Below, piece by piece: positions 1-6,313 of a stretch of DNA of 6,708 nucleotides (its first letter is position 1; each line of letters opens with the position of its first letter). Source of the stretch: Verrucomicrobiota bacterium. Lineage in GTDB: Bacteria; Verrucomicrobiota; Verrucomicrobiia; Chthoniobacterales; UBA10450. The stretch is taken from NCBI GenBank assembly GCA_003218525.1, contig QHNU01000256.1, positions 1 through 6,708 on the forward strand, written 5' to 3'. The notes beneath the pieces are model-generated. The model did no database searches. It saw nothing but the letters and a program-made list of their open reading frames with translations, and was not told the DNA's origin. Position numbers and translations under genes: made by a program.

Positions 1-646
1 CGACAACTTTCTCAATCAAACGCGCCAGGGGCAGTGTTTCACGAAGTGGGGCTGTCTTGCGTTGTTTCACGATGGCCGTGGCAATTCGCCGCGCCGCCGG
101 TTCTTCACCTAGATTACGAAACAGCCGAGTGAGCTCCTCTTCGCTATAGCTGTTGATGACGGCGGCGGCGGTGCGCTCGCTGCGCGGATCCATGCGCATG
201 TCGAGTGGACCGTTGCGCATCAAACTGAAACCCCGCTCCGCACTCTCGAGCTGCCGGGATGACACGCCAAGATCGAGGATCGCGCCTCCGATCTGTTTGA
301 TCTTGAGCTGATCGAGGATGCGATTGGCAAAACGAAAATTCGCCTGCCGCAGCGTTACGCGTTCGCCAAATTGGGACAGTCGATCCCTCGCTTGGGCGAT
401 GGCAGCGGGATCCTGATCTAGCGCAAGAACAATAACTCCAGTCTTTAAGAGCGCTTCGCTGTGGCCGCCGCCGCCGCAGGTCGCATCAAGCACGAGGGCG
501 CCGGGACGCGCTGCCAGCAACCCAATCGTCTCCGGCACGAGCACCGGCCGGTGATAAATAAATTCCTCGCGGTCCGGTGCTTCTTCCTCCGGCACGAATG
601 GTCCGGTAGCGAACCAGACTGGCCGTTCAAAAAGCAGGGCATCCAT
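1..646 (-). CDS. rsmH: 16S rRNA (cytosine-1402-N4)-methyltransferase RsmH, 3' end missing at window edge
   Basis: RsmH (MraW) uses S-adenosylmethionine to methylate N4 of C1402 in the 16S rRNA decoding centre and acts in the cytoplasm. The reverse strand reads 215 residues without a stop to the window edge. About 100 C-terminal residues of a protein that usually has about 310 are outside. Visible motifs are YHRPVLVPET (31-40), the SAM-binding DATCGGGGHSEALL (54-67), DLGVSSRQLESAERGFS (125-141), PLDMRMDP (147-154) and GEEPAARRIATAIVKQR (180-196), all characteristic of the family. The ATG at 644-646 is 5 bp past the mraZ stop, with a weak GGA about 11 bases upstream. The N-terminus carries about 30 residues before the conserved YHRPVL, longer than typical. 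An internal GTG at residue 18 is a less supported alternative. It is co-directional with mraZ, as in the dcw cluster, and is probably expressed from the mraZ promoter. Confidence 0.96.
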   Translation of the reverse strand, partial: MDALLFERPVWFATGPFVPEEEAPDREEFIYHRPVLVPETIGLLAARPGALVLDATCGGGGHSEALLKTGVIVLALDQDPAAIAQARDRLSQFGERVTLRQANFRFANRILDQLKIKQIGGAILDLGVSSRQLESAERGFSLMRNGPLDMRMDPRSERTAAAVINSYSEEELTRLFRNLGEEPAARRIATAIVKQRKTAPLRETLPLARLIEKVV

Positions 647-651
647 GGTTG

Positions 652-1107
652 CTAAAGTCCGATCACATTCGCGACATGCTGATAGGTCGCCGTTTCTTCC
701 TCATGGGCGCGTTTCCACCGCGCCACATTCCAGATTTCGAAGCGGCCTCGTCCGCCAACCAGTGCCACTTCACCTTTCAACCCGATCTTGCGACAAAGTT
801 CCTCGGGCAAGACGAGGCGGCCTTGTTTGTCGGCGATGCCATGTTGTGCTCGGGAATGCAGTTGGCGCAGAAAAATGCGGCCGTCCCGCGCGGTAACGCT
901 CGCACTCTGTTCGACAGAAGCGCTCATACGGGCGAACTCCTCCGGGGACATGACGAGAAGAAATTGGTTTTGGGAATCGGGCAGCAAAATAAACTCCTCG
1001 GCTTCATCGCGGCGCCAGCGGGCGGGAATCGTGATGCGGTTTTTCTCATCGATGGCGTGTTGAAATTCGCCGGCGTAAAAGGTCTGAGCGGAAACGGGTG
1101 TTTGCAT
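652..1107 (-). CDS. mraZ: Transcriptional regulator MraZ
   Basis: MraZ is a DNA-binding protein of the SpoVT/AbrB-like fold, usually encoded first in the dcw cluster, where it controls its own operon. The 151-residue product shows the two tandem family repeats. The first is FYAGEFQHAIDEKNRITIPARWR (about 10-32). The second is ADKQGRLVLPEEL (about 94-106) followed by the family-typical RFEIWNVARWKRAHE near 122-136. Length matches the family (about 140-155). The ATG at 1105-1107 puts nine residues before the conserved FYAGEF, and I see no good Shine-Dalgarno sequence in front of it. The gene ends 5 bp before rsmH, so the pair is almost certainly one transcript. Upstream lie a candidate promoter and an array of GTGG-type boxes that fit autoregulation. 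Confidence 0.95.
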   Translation of the reverse strand: MQTPVSAQTFYAGEFQHAIDEKNRITIPARWRRDEAEEFILLPDSQNQFLLVMSPEEFARMSASVEQSASVTARDGRIFLRQLHSRAQHGIADKQGRLVLPEELCRKIGLKGEVALVGGRGRFEIWNVARWKRAHEEETATYQHVANVIGL

Positions 1108-1124
1108 GGGCCAGCGGAAATTGA

Positions 1125-1160
1125 ATCCACATCAATCCACTTTGCCCCATTTTTAACCAC
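1125..1160 (-). promoter_or_regulatory. MraZ-binding repeat array (four boxes, 10-bp period)
   Basis: On the minus strand, reading towards mraZ, four related hexamers are spaced exactly 10 bp apart: GTGGTT (1155-1160), ATGGGG (1145-1150), GTGGAT (1135-1140) and GTGGAT (1125-1130). MraZ proteins in other bacteria are known to bind GTGG/TGGG-type direct repeats of about this period in front of mraZ. The last box ends 17 bases before the mraZ start, and the array covers the candidate -10 element. The repeats and their spacing are seen directly. Binding by this MraZ is inferred. Confidence 0.75.
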
Positions 1161-1179
1161 CACCGCCCCTTGTGGTCAA
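1150..1179 (-). promoter_or_regulatory. Candidate sigma70-type promoter for mraZ-rsmH
   Basis: On the minus strand, TTGACC (1174-1179, five of six matches to TTGACA) is followed after 18 bp by TAAAAA (1150-1155, four of six matches to TATAAT), about 43 bases before the mraZ ATG. The -10 lies between and partly inside the GTGG boxes, so a bound MraZ would block RNA polymerase. The -10 is weak and an adjacent register is possible. Confidence 0.5.
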
Positions 1180-1234
1180 TACATTTTCACCGTTCTTTTC
1201 TCCCCGCCCCAAATCAGCTATTTTCCCATCCGAC

Positions 1235-1702
1235 ATGCCCTTTTTCTCCCGTGTTTTCCCCCTCATCATTTTAGCGGCCCCGGTTTGTCTCTTCGCCCAA
1301 ACAGACTCGTCCGCCGATACCATCCGGGTCAGTGTCCTTCTCAACTCAGACGGTTCGCGCACAGTCTACGAAGCGGATAACGCCAATCACAAGTCGGTTG
1401 CCACGACAACCGAAGGGGATGGAAAAGTGCGCGAGAAGATCCGCTATGACTTGGACGAAAGCGGACGCTTCCTTCGTGGCGAAGTCTACGGACCGAAGGA
1501 GCAATTTCGTTTTTTTGCCAAGTACCGGTATGATGCGGACAACCATCTGATTGAAGAGACACATTTCGCCAAAGACCAGAGTGTTATTGGCAAAATCATT
1601 TTCCGGTATGACGGGACTGGGCGCCAAATTGGCTATTCTTCCTATGACGGCGCTGGCAGGCTTTTGGGACAAACAACCGTTCCGATGGCGAAACGGCCGT
1701 AA
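1235..1702 (+). CDS. Small secreted YD-repeat-like protein
   Basis: This is a 155-residue exported protein of unknown function. From the ATG at 1235 it begins with a clear signal peptide: basic Arg6, a hydrophobic core VFPLIILAAPVCLF (7-20), and probable cleavage after LFA (21). Cys18 is not in a convincing lipobox. The mature part contains several RHS/YD-type units: RYDLDESGRFLRGEVY (70-85), YRYDADNHLIEETHF (97-111), FRYDGTGRQIGYSSY (123-137) and YDGAGRLLGQT (137-147). In large RHS proteins such units form a beta-sheet shell; here there are only about four, without a toxin or core domain. The frame is open back to a GTG at 1172, but that start would place 21 residues before the signal peptide, so I prefer 1235. 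No strong ribosome-binding site is visible. It lies 42 bp before the exbB-like gene and may share its transcript. Confidence 0.75.
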   Translation: MPFFSRVFPLIILAAPVCLFAQTDSSADTIRVSVLLNSDGSRTVYEADNANHKSVATTTEGDGKVREKIRYDLDESGRFLRGEVYGPKEQFRFFAKYRYDADNHLIEETHFAKDQSVIGKIIFRYDGTGRQIGYSSYDGAGRLLGQTTVPMAKRP

Positions 1703-1744
1703 GTCGGCTTGCCTGTCAGTCTAAAGAACGTTAGAGAAAAAATC

Positions 1745-2416
1745 GTGATTGAATACCTCCAGAAGGGCGGACTGCTAATGTGGCCGATTTTGATCTGCAG
1801 CATCATCTCAATCGCGGTGTTCGCGGAACGGCTGTTCTATTTCCATCGAGCCACGATTCATGTGGGCGAATTTTTGAAAGGACTGGCAAACCTGATTAAG
1901 CGGCGCAACTTTGCCGAAGCGTTGCATGAATCGGCCGGAACGCCTGGCCCAGTCGCGCGCGTGGTTCACGCTGCCATTCTCCGGCATGATCTGCCACGTT
2001 CGGAACTGCGCGAGATTGTTCAGGAAGCAGGCCAGTTGGAAGTTCCAAAACTGGAACGGTTCCTTGGCGTCCTCGCTACCCTGGCTTTTCTCACTCCACT
2101 TCTCGGTCTTCTCGGCACGGTTACGGGAATGATTGAAACATTTGGCGTAATCGCCTCGAACGGTGGCTACGCCACAGTCACGGAATTATCAGCCGGCATT
2201 TACAAAAGCTTGCTCACGACCGCGGCTGGACTGGTGGTCGCGACTCCGACCTTTGTCGCCTACAGCTATCTTTCGTCGCGCGTAAACACGATGATGCATG
2301 ACATGGAACGTGCCGGGATTGAAATCGTGCATATGCTGACCGAGACAGAACCGGAGAGCGGAATCATTTCTTTCCAGGCAGAAACCACCCAGCGTGATCT
2401 CCGGCGCGAAAAATAA
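1745..2416 (+). CDS. exbB: MotA/TolQ/ExbB-type proton channel subunit
   Basis: This is the ion-conducting inner-membrane subunit of an ExbB-ExbD complex that uses proton-motive force to drive a TonB-type protein. The product has 223 residues from the GTG at 1745. The first membrane segment is WPILICSIISIAVFAERLFYF (about 13-33). It is followed by a cytoplasmic helical region and then two family-typical membrane segments, FLTPLLGLLGTVTGMIETF (about 115-133) and GIYKSLLTTAAGLVVATPTF (about 151-170). The Thr-Pro and TTAAGL motifs that line the channel in this family are present. The frame extends back to a TTG at 1709. I chose 1745 because AGAGA lies about 8-12 bases upstream and because the resulting start, MIEYLQKGGLLMWPI, is typical of ExbB. 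An exbD and a TonB-like gene follow at once, so ExbB is more likely than MotA or TolQ, though ExbB and TolQ cannot be separated firmly. Confidence 0.9.
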   Translation: MIEYLQKGGLLMWPILICSIISIAVFAERLFYFHRATIHVGEFLKGLANLIKRRNFAEALHESAGTPGPVARVVHAAILRHDLPRSELREIVQEAGQLEVPKLERFLGVLATLAFLTPLLGLLGTVTGMIETFGVIASNGGYATVTELSAGIYKSLLTTAAGLVVATPTFVAYSYLSSRVNTMMHDMERAGIEIVHMLTETEPESGIISFQAETTQRDLRREK

Positions 2417-2421
2417 GCGCG

Positions 2422-2816
2422 GTGAAACTCGTTCGGACAAAGGATTATCAATTCGGCTGGCTACTCGTCTTCCCACTCCTAGACGTCGTTTTTCTAATGA
2501 TCTTTTTCCTGCTGCTGAGTTCGAATTTCAGCAGCCGGGCATTTCGGTGAACGTACCCTTCTCGAAGTTCATGCTGGCGCCGCAGGTCAAATATCAAATC
2601 GTCAGTATCACAAATGGCGCGACGGTCTACTTCCGCGATCAGAAAACTTCGATCGACGACCTTGGCCGGCAATTTGATGCGGCTCGCACCGAAGGACGTG
2701 CCATCATCATCAAAGCAGATCGTTACACGCCGTACGAGACGGTTATTCGGGTAGCCAATCTCGCGCTCGAACACGGCGTCCCGTCGGTCGCACTGGCAAT
2801 GACGGCCCCGAAGTGA
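2422..2816 (+). pseudogene. exbD: ExbD/TolR-type biopolymer transport protein, frameshifted as given
   Basis: ExbD is a single-pass inner-membrane protein that pairs with ExbB. Its membrane Asp takes part in proton transfer, and its periplasmic domain contacts TonB. Here the gene is split between two frames. From the GTG at 2422, six bases after the exbB stop, the first frame gives VKLVRTKDYQFGWLL and then a membrane helix FPLLDVVFLMIFFLLLSSNF, with the expected Asp at residue 21. It then stops at 2548-2550. The periplasmic part, PGISVNVPFSKFML... to ...VPSVALAMTAPK, is read from codons starting at 2535 and ends at 2814-2816. Joining them needs a -1 frame change at about 2529-2537, equivalent to one missing base; CCGGG and TTT runs lie there. 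The second frame extended upstream lacks any membrane helix, so a start at 2394 is not credible. An indel error, a real null mutation or recoding are all possible. No classical -1 slippery heptamer is seen. Confidence 0.85.
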
Positions 2817-3601
2817 GTACTGCGGTTGCGCCAACCTCGCTGATATTTAGCTGGGCTCCGGCCCGTCGTCGCGCCCGCGCTTTGATCGTTTTTTTGGTTG
2901 CCTCGATTATCCTGCACGCGGCCTGTTTTTACGTTTTCCAGATCGTTTATCCGCCAACGGTGGCGTTGCTCCCGGCACCGGCGCGAGTGAGCCTAATTTC
3001 GCCTGATGATTCCGAATCGATCGCGTTTTTGCGCTGGGTCGAAGCGGAAGATCCAGCACTGGCAACTACCACCCAACGCCCGCCGGGAAACAAAGCTATC
3101 GACCTGCCGAAACTGCAACACATTCCCTCCTACGCCACGCACGAGCCGAAGTTGAAAGGCCTTCCACCGACGACGCCGGATCTGAGCATTCCGACCTCCG
3201 CCGCGATCGGCCCGGTTCGCATTCCCATACTTAGTACTGCTGCGCTCGCTCCGCCGGTCGCGCACAAGACCTCGGTTCAGTTCTCCGAATCAACAGATGC
3301 ATTGGGGGTACCGGCCGTGCCGGGATTTACTTTCCAAGCAAGTCGAATCGATGCCCCGGCCAATGCACGGTTCCGCGTCGCGGTTGATGCCGGCGGTGCG
3401 ATCCGGTTTTGTTTTTTGATTGAATCATCCGGCGATCCGGCACTGGATGAACAAGGGCGAAGATTTCTTCAATTTTGTCGCTTTGCGCCAAATGAGAATG
3501 TCTCTTCAGATGAGAGGGCTCTCGGTTGGAGCGTCGCGACCATTCTCTGGGGCAACGACATCACGCCACCGTCCCTTAGCACCCCTGCTCCTTCGCCGTG
3601 A
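2813..3601 (+). CDS. TonB-like energy-transducing protein
   Basis: TonB-type proteins link the ExbB-ExbD motor in the inner membrane to outer-membrane receptors. This 262-residue protein has their layout. A short basic cytoplasmic N-terminus (RRRAR, 18-22) precedes one membrane helix, ALIVFLVASIILHAACFYVF (23-42). A long Pro/Ala/Thr-rich periplasmic linker (about 47-182) follows. A C-terminal TonB-like domain (about 183-250) contains ANARFRVAVDAGGAIRFCF and SSGDPALDEQGRRFLQFCRFAP, the usual beta-strand, 'SSG..ALD' and helix pattern. The GTG start overlaps the exbD stop as GTGA, and the 3' end overlaps the next gene in the same way. The C-terminal match is to the fold, not to a close TonB, so the substrate is unknown. 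TolA-like or transport-unrelated roles cannot be excluded. Confidence 0.78.
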   Translation: MSTAVAPTSLIFSWAPARRRARALIVFLVASIILHAACFYVFQIVYPPTVALLPAPARVSLISPDDSESIAFLRWVEAEDPALATTTQRPPGNKAIDLPKLQHIPSYATHEPKLKGLPPTTPDLSIPTSAAIGPVRIPILSTAALAPPVAHKTSVQFSESTDALGVPAVPGFTFQASRIDAPANARFRVAVDAGGAIRFCFLIESSGDPALDEQGRRFLQFCRFAPNENVSSDERALGWSVATILWGNDITPPSLSTPAPSP

Positions 3602-3837
3602 TTCGCGTTAGTCTCGCCGCCTTGGTGGCGATTTATCTGCTGCTTTTTCTTGCGGCCGTATTCCTCCTCTGGTTAAGTAGTGAATGGAACCGCAGACGGC
3701 GCGAGCGAAAGGCTTTTCGGTACCGGCTGCGGTGTGTCATTTGCGGTTTCGAGTTCGAGGACCGCACCGATGCTTTGCTGCCGCGTTGCCCGCGCTGCGG
3801 CAGTTTGAACGAACGGTTTAAATTCGAGCGTATTTGA
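3598..3837 (+). CDS. Small membrane-anchored zinc-ribbon protein
   Basis: This is a 79-residue protein of unknown function. Residues 5-27 form one hydrophobic helix (SLAALVAIYLLLFLAAVFLLWLS), followed by a very basic stretch, RRRRERK (32-38). By the positive-inside rule this places the C-terminal part in the cytoplasm. That part carries two CxxC pairs, Cys46/Cys49 (CVIC) and Cys64/Cys67 (CPRC), the spacing of a zinc ribbon of the rubredoxin/HypA-like type. The GTG start overlaps the TonB-like stop as GTGA and the stop lies one base before the ATG of the guaB3-like gene, so it is firmly embedded in the operon. It could be an accessory protein of the ExbBD/TonB-like complex or a regulatory membrane zinc ribbon. 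I recognise no named family. Confidence 0.75.
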   Translation: MIRVSLAALVAIYLLLFLAAVFLLWLSSEWNRRRRERKAFRYRLRCVICGFEFEDRTDALLPRCPRCGSLNERFKFERI

Positions 3838-3838
3838 T

Positions 3839-4983
3839 ATGGGAATGTGGATTGGTCGAAATCGAAAAGCCCGGGTGACCTACGGCTTCGACGAAATCGC
3901 GCTGGTTCCGGGCAGAGTGACCGTTAATCCAAACGAGATCGATACCACCTTTCGTTTGCCGCGTAAGAATGCTGAACCGATTTCGCTGAAGATCCCGATT
4001 TTGGCCAGCGCCATGGACGGCGTGGTCGATGTGCGATTTGCAATCGAGATGAGCAAGCTTGGCGGACTCGCTGTCCTCAATCTTGAAGGTGTCCAGACCC
4101 GTTACAAGAATCCACAGGAGGTGCTGGAGAAAATCGTCCAAACGGACAAAGCCGAGATCACCGGGTTGCTTCAGAAAATTTACCAAGAACCGGTCCAGCC
4201 CGAACTGATTGCGGCGCGAGTTCGGCAAATCAAGGACGGCGGTGCGCTGGCGGCGGTGAGTTCGATTCCGCAACGGGCCGCAGAATTCGGGGCTCTCGCC
4301 CAGAAGGCAGGTGCAGACGTTTTCGTTGTGCAGAGCACCGTCTCAACCGTGCGCCACGTTTCGTCGGAATATAAATCGCTCGATCTCGCAAAATTTTGCG
4401 CAGACATGCGCATTCCGGTGATCGTTGGCAACACCGTCGGCTACGATGTCACGCTCGAGATCATGAACTGCGGGCCGGCCGCGGTTCTGGTTGGCGTCGG
4501 CCCGGGCGCAGCCTGTACCTCACGCGGTGTGCTCGGCTTGGGCGTTCCACAAGTCACCGCCACGGTGGATTGCGCAGCTGCGCGCGATGCTTATTTCAAA
4601 AAAACGGCGCGCTTCGTTCCGATCATCACCGACGGTGGGATGAGCAGAGGCGGCGATGTTTGCAAAGCATTGGCCTGCGGAGCCGACGCCGTGATGGTTG
4701 GCAGCGCTTTTGCCAAAGCGTCCGAAGCTCCGGGCCGCGGCTATCATTGGGGGATGGCGACGCCCCATGCCAATCTGCCGCGCGGCACCCGGATCAAAGT
4801 GGGTGCGACGGGATCACTCAAACAAATCCTGTTCGGTCCGGCGCCATTACCACCTGCATGGGTAATGTGGGCGCCCGCGATATCCCGGAGTTCCAGCAAA
4901 CAGAAATCATCATCGCGCCTTCTATCAAAACCGAAGGCAAACTTTTCCAAACGGTGCAGAGTGTGGGGATGGGAACGCGGTAA
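3839..4983 (+). pseudogene. guaB: GuaB3-type IMP dehydrogenase family protein, frame disrupted near 4840
   Basis: IMP dehydrogenases oxidise IMP to XMP with NAD+ in guanine nucleotide synthesis. This is the short type without CBS domains (GuaB3, as in cyanobacteria and actinobacteria). Recognisable parts are YGFDEIALVPGRV (15-27), ASAMDGVVD (56-64), LNLEGVQTRY (79-88), VGVGPGAACTSRG with the expected catalytic Cys226, the phosphate-binding DGGMSRGGDV from Asp265, GADAVMVGSAFA, and the flap region EAPGRGYHWGMATPHANLPRGTRIKVG. Residue 335, in LKQILFGPA, is the last sensible one in this frame; beyond it the reading becomes Ser/Lys/Arg-rich to a stop at 5053. The expected C-terminus, GAITTCMGNVGARDIPEFQQTE followed by IIIAPSIKTEGKLFQTVQSVGMG, is intact in another frame from 4840 to the stop at 4981-4983. 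Family members have about ten more residues between GPA and GAI, so about 34 bp seems to be missing. ATG at 3845 is an alternative start. Exact substrate activity of this subfamily is less certain than for GuaB. Confidence 0.88.
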
Positions 4984-5056
4984 GCGAAGCGCGTTGACCC
5001 TGCGCCACCTTTCGACCACCTTTCCGATTCGCCCGCCGCCTTCGAGCTCTTGAAGT

Positions 5057-6304
5057 ATGAATGATCGCCGTGTTGTTATTACCGGATTAGGCGCCATCAC
5101 GCCTGTCGGAAATGATGTAGAGAGCTTTTGGCACAGCCTGAAAAACGGCGTCAGCGGCATTCGCACAATTACGGCGTTTGATACGACCGCTTACGATTGC
5201 CGCATTGGCGGCGACGTGCAGGGTTTCGATCCAAAAACCGTCTTTAAAAACCCGAAAGATGTCCGCCGAACCGATCGCTTTGCGCAGTTGTCCATGGCCG
5301 CCGCCAAAATGGCGATGGCGGATGCCGCCATTGACATGGCGCTGGAGAATCCGGAACGCTTTGGCGTTCTCGTCAGCAGCGGGATCGGCGGCCTAAAGAC
5401 GCTGGAAGATCAATACACCATCCTTCTTTCCAAAGGTCCGCAACGAGTGTCTGCTTTCACCATCCCGATGTTGATCAGCAACATGGCGAGCGGGCTGATC
5501 TCGATGGAATTCGGAATGCACGGACCGAACATGTGCATCGTGACTGCTTGCGCTACGTCAAACAATGCTATCGGAGAATCGTGGCGCATGATCAAATTTG
5601 GCGAGGCCGATATCTTCCTCGCCGGCGGTTCGGAAGCGGCCATTATTCCGATTGGTCTGGCCGGGTTTGGCGCTATGAAAGCGTTGAGCACGCGCAATGA
5701 TGAGCCGGCCCGAGCTTCGCGCCCTTGGGACCGCGATCGCGACGGTTTTGTCATCGGCGAAGGCGCCGGCATCGTCGTCGTTGAGGAGCTGGAGCGCGCG
5801 AAGAAGCGAAACGCGAAAATTTACTGCGAACTGGTTGGCTACGGTCTGAGTGCGGATGCCTATCACATGACCGCGCCGCCACCAGATGGGAACGGCGCAG
5901 CGCGGGCCATGCAATTGGCGCTCGAGCACGCCAAGCTTTCGGTCGATGACGTGGATTACATTAACGCCCACGCGACCTCGACCGGGCTAGGCGATGTCGC
6001 CGAGGCGCGCGCGATTAAGACCGTATTCGGACCGCGCGCGAAAAGCGTCTCGATCAGCTCAACCAAATCGATGACCGGCCATTTGCTTGGCGGCGCCGGT
6101 GCGATCGAAACGGCGGCCTGCGCTCTATCGATTCGTGACGGTGTCATTCCGCCGACAATCAATCTCGAAAACCCGGACGACGAATGTGATCTCGATTTCA
6201 CCGCCAAAGTGGCGAAAGAGCGCAAGGTGCGCGTTGCACTCAACAATTCGTTCGGTTTCGGTGGACACAACGCAACCCTCGTGGTGCAAGAGTTCACCGG
6301 CTGA
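5057..6304 (+). CDS. fabF: Beta-ketoacyl-[acyl-carrier-protein] synthase II
   Basis: FabF (KAS II) elongates acyl-ACP by decarboxylative condensation with malonyl-ACP in fatty acid synthesis, in the cytoplasm as a thiolase-fold homodimer. The 415-residue length is normal. The N-terminus RRVVITGLGAITPVGND (4-20) is typical. The nucleophile is Cys165 in VTACATSNNAIGES. The two histidines are His305 in INAHATST and His342 in SMTGHLLGGAGAIE, with Lys337 in STKS. These lie two positions later than in E. coli FabF (Cys163, His303, Lys335, His340). NNSFGFGGHN closes the C-terminal part. The segment after His305 reads ATSTGLGDVAE rather than the more common GTSTP. The ATG at 5057 is the only sensible start; the Shine-Dalgarno signal is weak (GAG and GAAG upstream). 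It lies 73 bp after the true end of the guaB3-like gene. No acpP is adjacent, unlike in E. coli. Confidence 0.96.
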   Translation: MNDRRVVITGLGAITPVGNDVESFWHSLKNGVSGIRTITAFDTTAYDCRIGGDVQGFDPKTVFKNPKDVRRTDRFAQLSMAAAKMAMADAAIDMALENPERFGVLVSSGIGGLKTLEDQYTILLSKGPQRVSAFTIPMLISNMASGLISMEFGMHGPNMCIVTACATSNNAIGESWRMIKFGEADIFLAGGSEAAIIPIGLAGFGAMKALSTRNDEPARASRPWDRDRDGFVIGEGAGIVVVEELERAKKRNAKIYCELVGYGLSADAYHMTAPPPDGNGAARAMQLALEHAKLSVDDVDYINAHATSTGLGDVAEARAIKTVFGPRAKSVSISSTKSMTGHLLGGAGAIETAACALSIRDGVIPPTINLENPDDECDLDFTAKVAKERKVRVALNNSFGFGGHNATLVVQEFTG

Positions 6305-6313
6305 GTCATCACA

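Noticed and set aside
649..1380. A 243-codon open frame on the plus strand opposite mraZ
   Set aside because: It lies antisense to the unmistakable mraZ and continues into the signal-peptide gene in a different frame. The translation has no recognisable domain.
1701..1744. TTG at 1709 as the exbB start
   Set aside because: It adds 12 residues with no family counterpart. The GTG at 1745 has a purine-rich AGAGA upstream and a typical ExbB N-terminus.
2394..2421. GTG at 2394 as the native exbD start
   Set aside because: This start gives a basic N-terminus with no membrane helix, because it reads the helix-coding DNA out of frame. The helix with the conserved Asp is in the frame of the GTG at 2422.
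2520..2550. Programmed -1 ribosomal frameshifting in exbD
   Set aside because: No X-XXY-YYZ slippery heptamer is visible, and ExbD is not known to use recoding. An indel is simpler. Kept only as an alternative in the exbD entry.
4844..5053. Read-through C-terminus of the guaB3-like gene up to 5053
   Set aside because: The residues are low-complexity Ser/Lys/Arg/Pro and match nothing in the family, while the true conserved C-terminus is in another frame ending at 4983.
4984..5056. A separate fabF promoter in the 73-bp gap (TTGACC at about 4994)
   Set aside because: No acceptable -10 element lies 16-18 bp downstream.
4744..5166. 140-codon minus-strand open frame across the guaB3-like/fabF junction
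   Set aside because: It is antisense to the conserved C-terminus of one gene and the N-terminus of the next, with no domain or start signal.
5558..5971. 137-codon minus-strand open frame inside fabF
   Set aside because: It is an antisense shadow of a highly conserved enzyme gene.
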